From CAWBFD01 sp963788115 (GTDB lineage: Bacteria; Actinomycetota; Thermoleophilia; Solirubrobacterales; 70-9), in assembly GCA_963788115.1 (NCBI GenBank), contig CAWBFD010000004.1, positions 682,001 to 746,000 of the forward strand: a stretch of DNA of 64,000 bases, written 5' to 3'. Under the pieces are notes generated by a model. It was not told where the DNA came from and searched no databases. It saw only the letters and a program-made list of their open reading frames with translations. Position numbers and translations under genes: made by a program. Positions 60,873 to 64,000 of this stretch are shown in pieces (position 1 is the stretch's first letter; every line of letters starts with the position of its first letter).

Positions 60873-61583
60873 ATGGCCGAAGATCGAGCCACACTCGCGG
60901 TCCAGCCTCGCGACCAGTTCGGGTCCCGCTCGACCCGGCGCCTGCGGCGAGCCGGCTTCGTTCCCGGCGTCGTTTACGGCGGCGGCAAGGAGGCGCGCCC
61001 GTTCCAGGTCGGGGAGCGCGACGTGCGCAACGTGCTCGTTCACGGCGGCGCCCTGATCGACGTGGCGTTCGACGGCGAGAAGGGCACGCCGGTTGTGATC
61101 AAGGAGCAGCAGCGTCATCCCGTGCGCGGCGAGCTGCTGCATGTCGACCTGCTCGAGGTCCGACTAGACGAGGAGATCGAGGCCGACGTTGCGATCGAGC
61201 TGCTCGGCGCCGACGAGGCGCCCGGCGTCAAGGAGGGCGGCGTGCTCGAGCACGTGACCCGCGAGCTCACAATCGAGGCGCTCCCCACCGTGATCCCCGA
61301 GAGCATCGCCGCGGATGTCTCCGGGATGGACATCGGCGACACCCTGCAGCTGAGCGCGCTGTTCCCGCCCGAGGGGGTGGAGTTCGTGCTCGGCGAGGGC
61401 GTGGATCCCGATGAGGTCACGATCGCGACGCTGTCGCCACCGCGAGTCGAGGAGGAGCCCGAGCCCGAGCTCGAGGAGGAAGCCGAGCTGGTCGGCGAGG
61501 AGGGCGAGGTCCCCGAGGGCGAAGAGGCACCGGAGGAGGCTGCGCCCGAGGGCGAGGGCGAGCCCGGCTCCGAGGAGGAGTAG
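60873..61583 (+). CDS. rplY: 50S ribosomal protein L25 / general stress protein Ctc
   Basis: 236 residues of the long bL25/Ctc form. The N-terminal 5S rRNA-binding domain has LAVQPRDQFGSRSTRRLRRA, GFVPGVVYGGGKEARPFQVG and the family's HVDLLEVR strand. A TL5-type C-terminal beta domain includes AIELLGADEAPGVKEGGVLE and LFPPEGVEFVLGEGVDPDEV, followed by an acidic Glu/Pro/Gly tail of about 45 residues. ATG 60873 is the start. It leads pth and a crotonase gene. The promoter region is largely a long palindrome. Confidence 0.94.
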   Translation: MAEDRATLAVQPRDQFGSRSTRRLRRAGFVPGVVYGGGKEARPFQVGERDVRNVLVHGGALIDVAFDGEKGTPVVIKEQQRHPVRGELLHVDLLEVRLDEEIEADVAIELLGADEAPGVKEGGVLEHVTRELTIEALPTVIPESIAADVSGMDIGDTLQLSALFPPEGVEFVLGEGVDPDEVTIATLSPPRVEEEPEPELEEEAELVGEEGEVPEGEEAPEEAAPEGEGEPGSEEE

Positions 61584-61585
61584 CC

Positions 61586-62218
61586 CTGTCGCTCTTCCGC
61601 CGGCGCCGGCGCGACGGCGCGGGCGCGGAGGACCAGTACGAGGAGGCGTCCGATCGGGTCCTGGTCGTCGGCCTCGGCAACCCGGGCAGCCGCTACGCCG
61701 GCACCCGCCATAACGTCGGCTTCGAGGTCGCGAGCGCGCTTTCGGCCCGGTGGGGGCTACCGCGCGCGAAGCAGCGCTTCCGCGGGCTGATCACGGAGGG
61801 GCGCGTCCGCCCGGGCGGCCCTCGGGTCGCGATCCTGTTGCCTCAGACGTACATGAACGAGACCGGGACCTCGGTTAGCCCCGCCCGGGGTCAGCTTCGG
61901 GTCCCGCTCGAGAACGTGGTCGCCGTCCACGACGAGATCGATCTGCCCTTCGGAGAGATCCGCGCCAAGCTGGGCGGGGGCGTCGCCGGCCACAACGGGC
62001 TGCGGAGCCTCAAGGAGGGGCTCGGGAGCGCCGACTTCTGGCGGGTGCGGGTGGGGGTCGGGCGGCCGGACAGCACCGACCCCGAGGTGGTCTCGGCCTA
62101 CGTGCTCGCGCGCTTCTCCGAGCCCGAGGAAGAGGTCCGGGACCTGATCGAGCGCGCGAGGGACGAGACCGAGCGGGTCGTGGAGCAGATCCACCTCGCG
62201 CTGGAGCAGACGTCGTGA
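61586..62218 (+). CDS. pth: Peptidyl-tRNA hydrolase (CTG start)
   Basis: Releases tRNA from stalled peptidyl-tRNA. VVGLGNPGSRYAGTRHNVGF holds the catalytic His; QTYMNETG, VAVHDEIDLPFGEIR with the catalytic Asp, and LGGGVAGHNGLRSL are also present. The first ATG in frame (61838 region) falls far inside the domain. The frame reads back to CTG 61586 (then SLFRRRRRDGAGAEDQYEEA) with no ATG, GTG or TTG, and AGGAGGAG ends five bases before that CTG. I place the start there: 210 residues, two bases after the rplY stop. Confidence 0.92.
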   Translation: MSLFRRRRRDGAGAEDQYEEASDRVLVVGLGNPGSRYAGTRHNVGFEVASALSARWGLPRAKQRFRGLITEGRVRPGGPRVAILLPQTYMNETGTSVSPARGQLRVPLENVVAVHDEIDLPFGEIRAKLGGGVAGHNGLRSLKEGLGSADFWRVRVGVGRPDSTDPEVVSAYVLARFSEPEEEVRDLIERARDETERVVEQIHLALEQTS

Positions 62219-62940
62219 GCCGGTCGCTTGCGAGCTACGACGTCGACCAGCAGGGGGTCGCCCTGCTGCGACTCGACCGGCCCGAGGCGCGAAACGCGAT
62301 CAACACGGAGATGCTCGAGACCATGATCGGGCATCTCGCCAGCGCCCGCGACGACGAGGCGGTGCGGGTTCTCGTGATCTCCTCCTCGGACCACATGGGG
62401 CTCTCGGCCGGCGCCGACGTGCGCGAGCAGCTCGACCAGGACGGACGGGTGCATCGCATGGAGCTCTTCGCCCGCCTCTACGACGAGATCACGGGCTTCC
62501 CCAAGCCCACGGTCGCCGCCTGTCACGGCGCGTGCGTCGGGGGCGGGGCTGAGATCGCCGTCGCCTGCGACCTGCGCGTGGGCGGCTCCAACCTCAGGCT
62601 GAGGTTCCCCGGCGCCGCCCTGGGGGTGCCGGTCGGGCCGGCCCGGCTGGTCACCCTGTGCGGGCTCTCGGTCGCCAAGTATCTGCTCCTGACCTCGAAG
62701 GAGGTCGACGCCGACATGGCCTATCGGTGGGGCCTGGTCCACAAGGTGGTGCCGGCAGCGGCGACCGAGGACCAGGCCCTGGTGCTCGCCGCCGCCGTGG
62801 CGACGAACCCGCCCGAGGCGGTCGCCCGGCTGAAGCGCATGCTGCACGGGTGGGATCGGGTGGAGGAGCGCTCGCGGGCCGAGGGCGAGGGCCAGATCGA
62901 GTGGCAGCGCTCCGGTCCGGGGCTGCCACCCGCGGACTGA
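62215..62940 (+). CDS. Enoyl-CoA hydratase/isomerase (crotonase) family protein
   Basis: 241 residues. The crotonase core is clear: LLRLDRPEARNAINTEMLET, the first oxyanion-hole loop MGLSAGADVREQL, and the second HGACVGGGAEIAVACDLRVG. The catalytic Glu of hydratases, normally in a PE-x-x-LG stretch, is absent: the equivalent segment reads FPGAALGVPVGPARLV (Gly133). The second catalytic Glu is not evident either. It may be a non-hydratase crotonase. GTG 62215 overlaps the pth stop. Confidence 0.85.
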   Translation: MSRSLASYDVDQQGVALLRLDRPEARNAINTEMLETMIGHLASARDDEAVRVLVISSSDHMGLSAGADVREQLDQDGRVHRMELFARLYDEITGFPKPTVAACHGACVGGGAEIAVACDLRVGGSNLRLRFPGAALGVPVGPARLVTLCGLSVAKYLLLTSKEVDADMAYRWGLVHKVVPAAATEDQALVLAAAVATNPPEAVARLKRMLHGWDRVEERSRAEGEGQIEWQRSGPGLPPAD

Positions 62941-62967
62941 CCCAGTCGCGACCCTAGAATGGCTGAG

Positions 62968-62988
62968 GCGGCCGCCACATACGGCCGC
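62968..62988 (+). terminator. Hairpin after the crotonase gene
   Basis: 7-bp stem GCGGCCG/CGGCCGC, loop CCACATA, 27 bases after the stop; no T-tract. Confidence 0.4.
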
Positions 62989-63061
62989 GGCACCCCGGCC
63001 GGACGCAAGTTCGGTCGTTCGTCGTGGCTTCTCACATCCTTTTAACCCACACGCGAAACTG

Positions 63062-64000
63062 ATGTCCCTACGACCACTGCTCGAGATAGCCCAGTTCGAC
63101 GAGCGCTTCGCGCGCGTCGCCGAGGCGGCGCGCGCAGGCGGCGCGGAGGCCGGGATCTCGGCCGCGATCCGTCCCTACCTGCTTGCGGCGCTGGTCGAGA
63201 GCGAGGCGGCGCTCGGCGGACGCCCGGCCCTGATCGTCGCCGCGGATGAGATCGGCGCCCGCGACCTAGCCCGGGAGCTCAGCCCCTACCTGGAGCCTCG
63301 CCGGGTTCGCTTCTACCCCTCGCGCGGCATCGGGTACGAATCGCACGTCACCCCGCCGCCGCACCTGGTGGGGCTTCGGATCGCGGCGCTGGACGCGCTT
63401 ACGGGATGGCGGGGCTCCGGGGAGCCGCCAGTGGTCGTGGCCAGCGCGGTGGCGCTGGCCGAGGCGGTGCCCGACGCCTCGCTTCGGCCCGAGGGGTTCG
63501 CCCTCCACCGGGGCGAGGAGATCGACCTCGGCGATGTCGGTGAGCTCCTGGTCGAGGCCGGCTACGAGCGCACGGAGCAGGTCGAGGATCGCGGTCAGTT
63601 CGCGGTGCGGGGCGGCATCCTCGACGTGTTCGGCGCGACCGAGGAGCGGGCGGCGCGCCTGGAGCTGTTCGGCGACGAGATCGACGCGATCCGCTGGTTC
63701 TCGACCTTCACCCAGCGCTCCCTCGGCGAGGCCGACGTGGTCGAGCTGGCGCCGGCAGCCGAGCTGGCGCTCGAGCATCGGGAGCTCGCCGAGATGGGAC
63801 TGGAGGAGGAGGAGCGCCCCGACCTCTCCGAGCTCTTGCCGCTCGATTCGCTGCGGGCGCCGCTCGAGCTGCTCGAGAGCGAGACGGCGGTGATCGTCGC
63901 CGGGGTCGGGGAGATCCAGGTCGCCCTCAGCGACCACTGGGAGGACGTGACGAGCGCGATGCACGCCGATGATGCTCGGCGCCTCTACGTGGACGTCGCC
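63062..64000 (+). CDS. mfd: Transcription-repair coupling factor Mfd (N-terminal part)
   Basis: ATG 63062 opens a frame that runs off the right edge after 313 codons. The visible part is the UvrB-like N-terminal region of Mfd: PRRVRFYPSRGIGYESHVTP, VVVASAVALAEAVPDASLRP, then AGYERTEQVEDRGQFAVRGG, ILDVFGATEERAARLELFGD and EIDAIRWFSTFTQRSL. This portion recruits UvrA; the RNA polymerase-interacting and translocase domains lie beyond the window. The position after pth agrees with the common pth-mfd order, here with a crotonase gene between. Confidence 0.92.
   Translation, partial: MSLRPLLEIAQFDERFARVAEAARAGGAEAGISAAIRPYLLAALVESEAALGGRPALIVAADEIGARDLARELSPYLEPRRVRFYPSRGIGYESHVTPPPHLVGLRIAALDALTGWRGSGEPPVVVASAVALAEAVPDASLRPEGFALHRGEEIDLGDVGELLVEAGYERTEQVEDRGQFAVRGGILDVFGATEERAARLELFGDEIDAIRWFSTFTQRSLGEADVVELAPAAELALEHRELAEMGLEEEERPDLSELLPLDSLRAPLELLESETAVIVAGVGEIQVALSDHWEDVTSAMHADDARRLYVDVA

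Overview
The window looks like a piece of a high-GC actinobacterial chromosome. GTG starts are common, genes often overlap by 1-4 bases, and the core gene order is actinobacterial: rpmE-prfA-prmC-sua5, wecA-atpZ/I-atpBEFHAGDC, metG-tatD-ksgA-ispE, glmU-prs and rplY-pth-mfd. I infer Actinomycetota, perhaps class Thermoleophilia. The class is an impression from gene order and protein style, not a phylogeny.

Positions 1-10.7 kb hold the end of a TetR regulator, translation genes (L31, RF1, its methyltransferase PrmC, the t6A enzyme Sua5), rpiB, and a convergent glyA. A polysaccharide/cell-envelope block follows (DUF354 protein, polyprenyl-P sugar transferase, asparagine synthetase, WecA-like transferase). 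Positions 10.8-18.5 kb are a complete F1Fo ATP synthase operon ending in two tandem hairpins. Positions 18.6-25.1 kb hold a translationally coupled series: M20 peptidase, LCP ligase, UDP-glucose dehydrogenase, sugar nucleotidyltransferase, and phosphoglucose/phosphomannose isomerase. These supply and attach cell-surface glycopolymers. Positions 25.3-27.6 kb hold a drug-efflux MFS divergent from a TetR gene. Positions 27.7-40.3 kb return to housekeeping: ahcY, a second nucleotidyltransferase, metG, tatD, ksgA, ispE, a DedA-PAP2 fusion, a PucR regulator, tRNA-Gln, glmU and prs.

The most unusual part is 40.35-60.67 kb. The normally compact glmU-prs-rplY-pth-mfd series is interrupted here by about 20 kb of accessory DNA. 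Its genes are a Ca2+/cation exchanger, a UPF0182 membrane protein with two C-terminal Ig-like repeats, small stand-alone stress-type proteins (DUF899, monooxygenase, DUF1801, TfoX-N, DUF1697), an aminotransferase IV/sulfotransferase-like pair, a trehalose-type phosphorylase with beta-phosphoglucomutase, GDPD, a second efflux MFS, an AbiEi/DUF559 protein and an ABC1 kinase. It also holds decayed genes (LuxR HTH, RTX-like, VOC). A degenerate second copy of the prs 3' end lies at 46.5 kb, and an exact 16-nt copy of the prs terminus at 52.17 kb. A 161-bp palindrome sits at the right boundary, immediately before rplY. No integrase or transposase is visible, so how the block arrived is inference.

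Several genes (tetR, tatD, ksgA, an RTX-like gene, a VOC remnant) carry apparent single-base frameshifts. Those in core genes may be sequence errors. Three genes (sua5, glyA, pth) have only CTG as a plausible full-length start; the pth case has a strong Shine-Dalgarno sequence.
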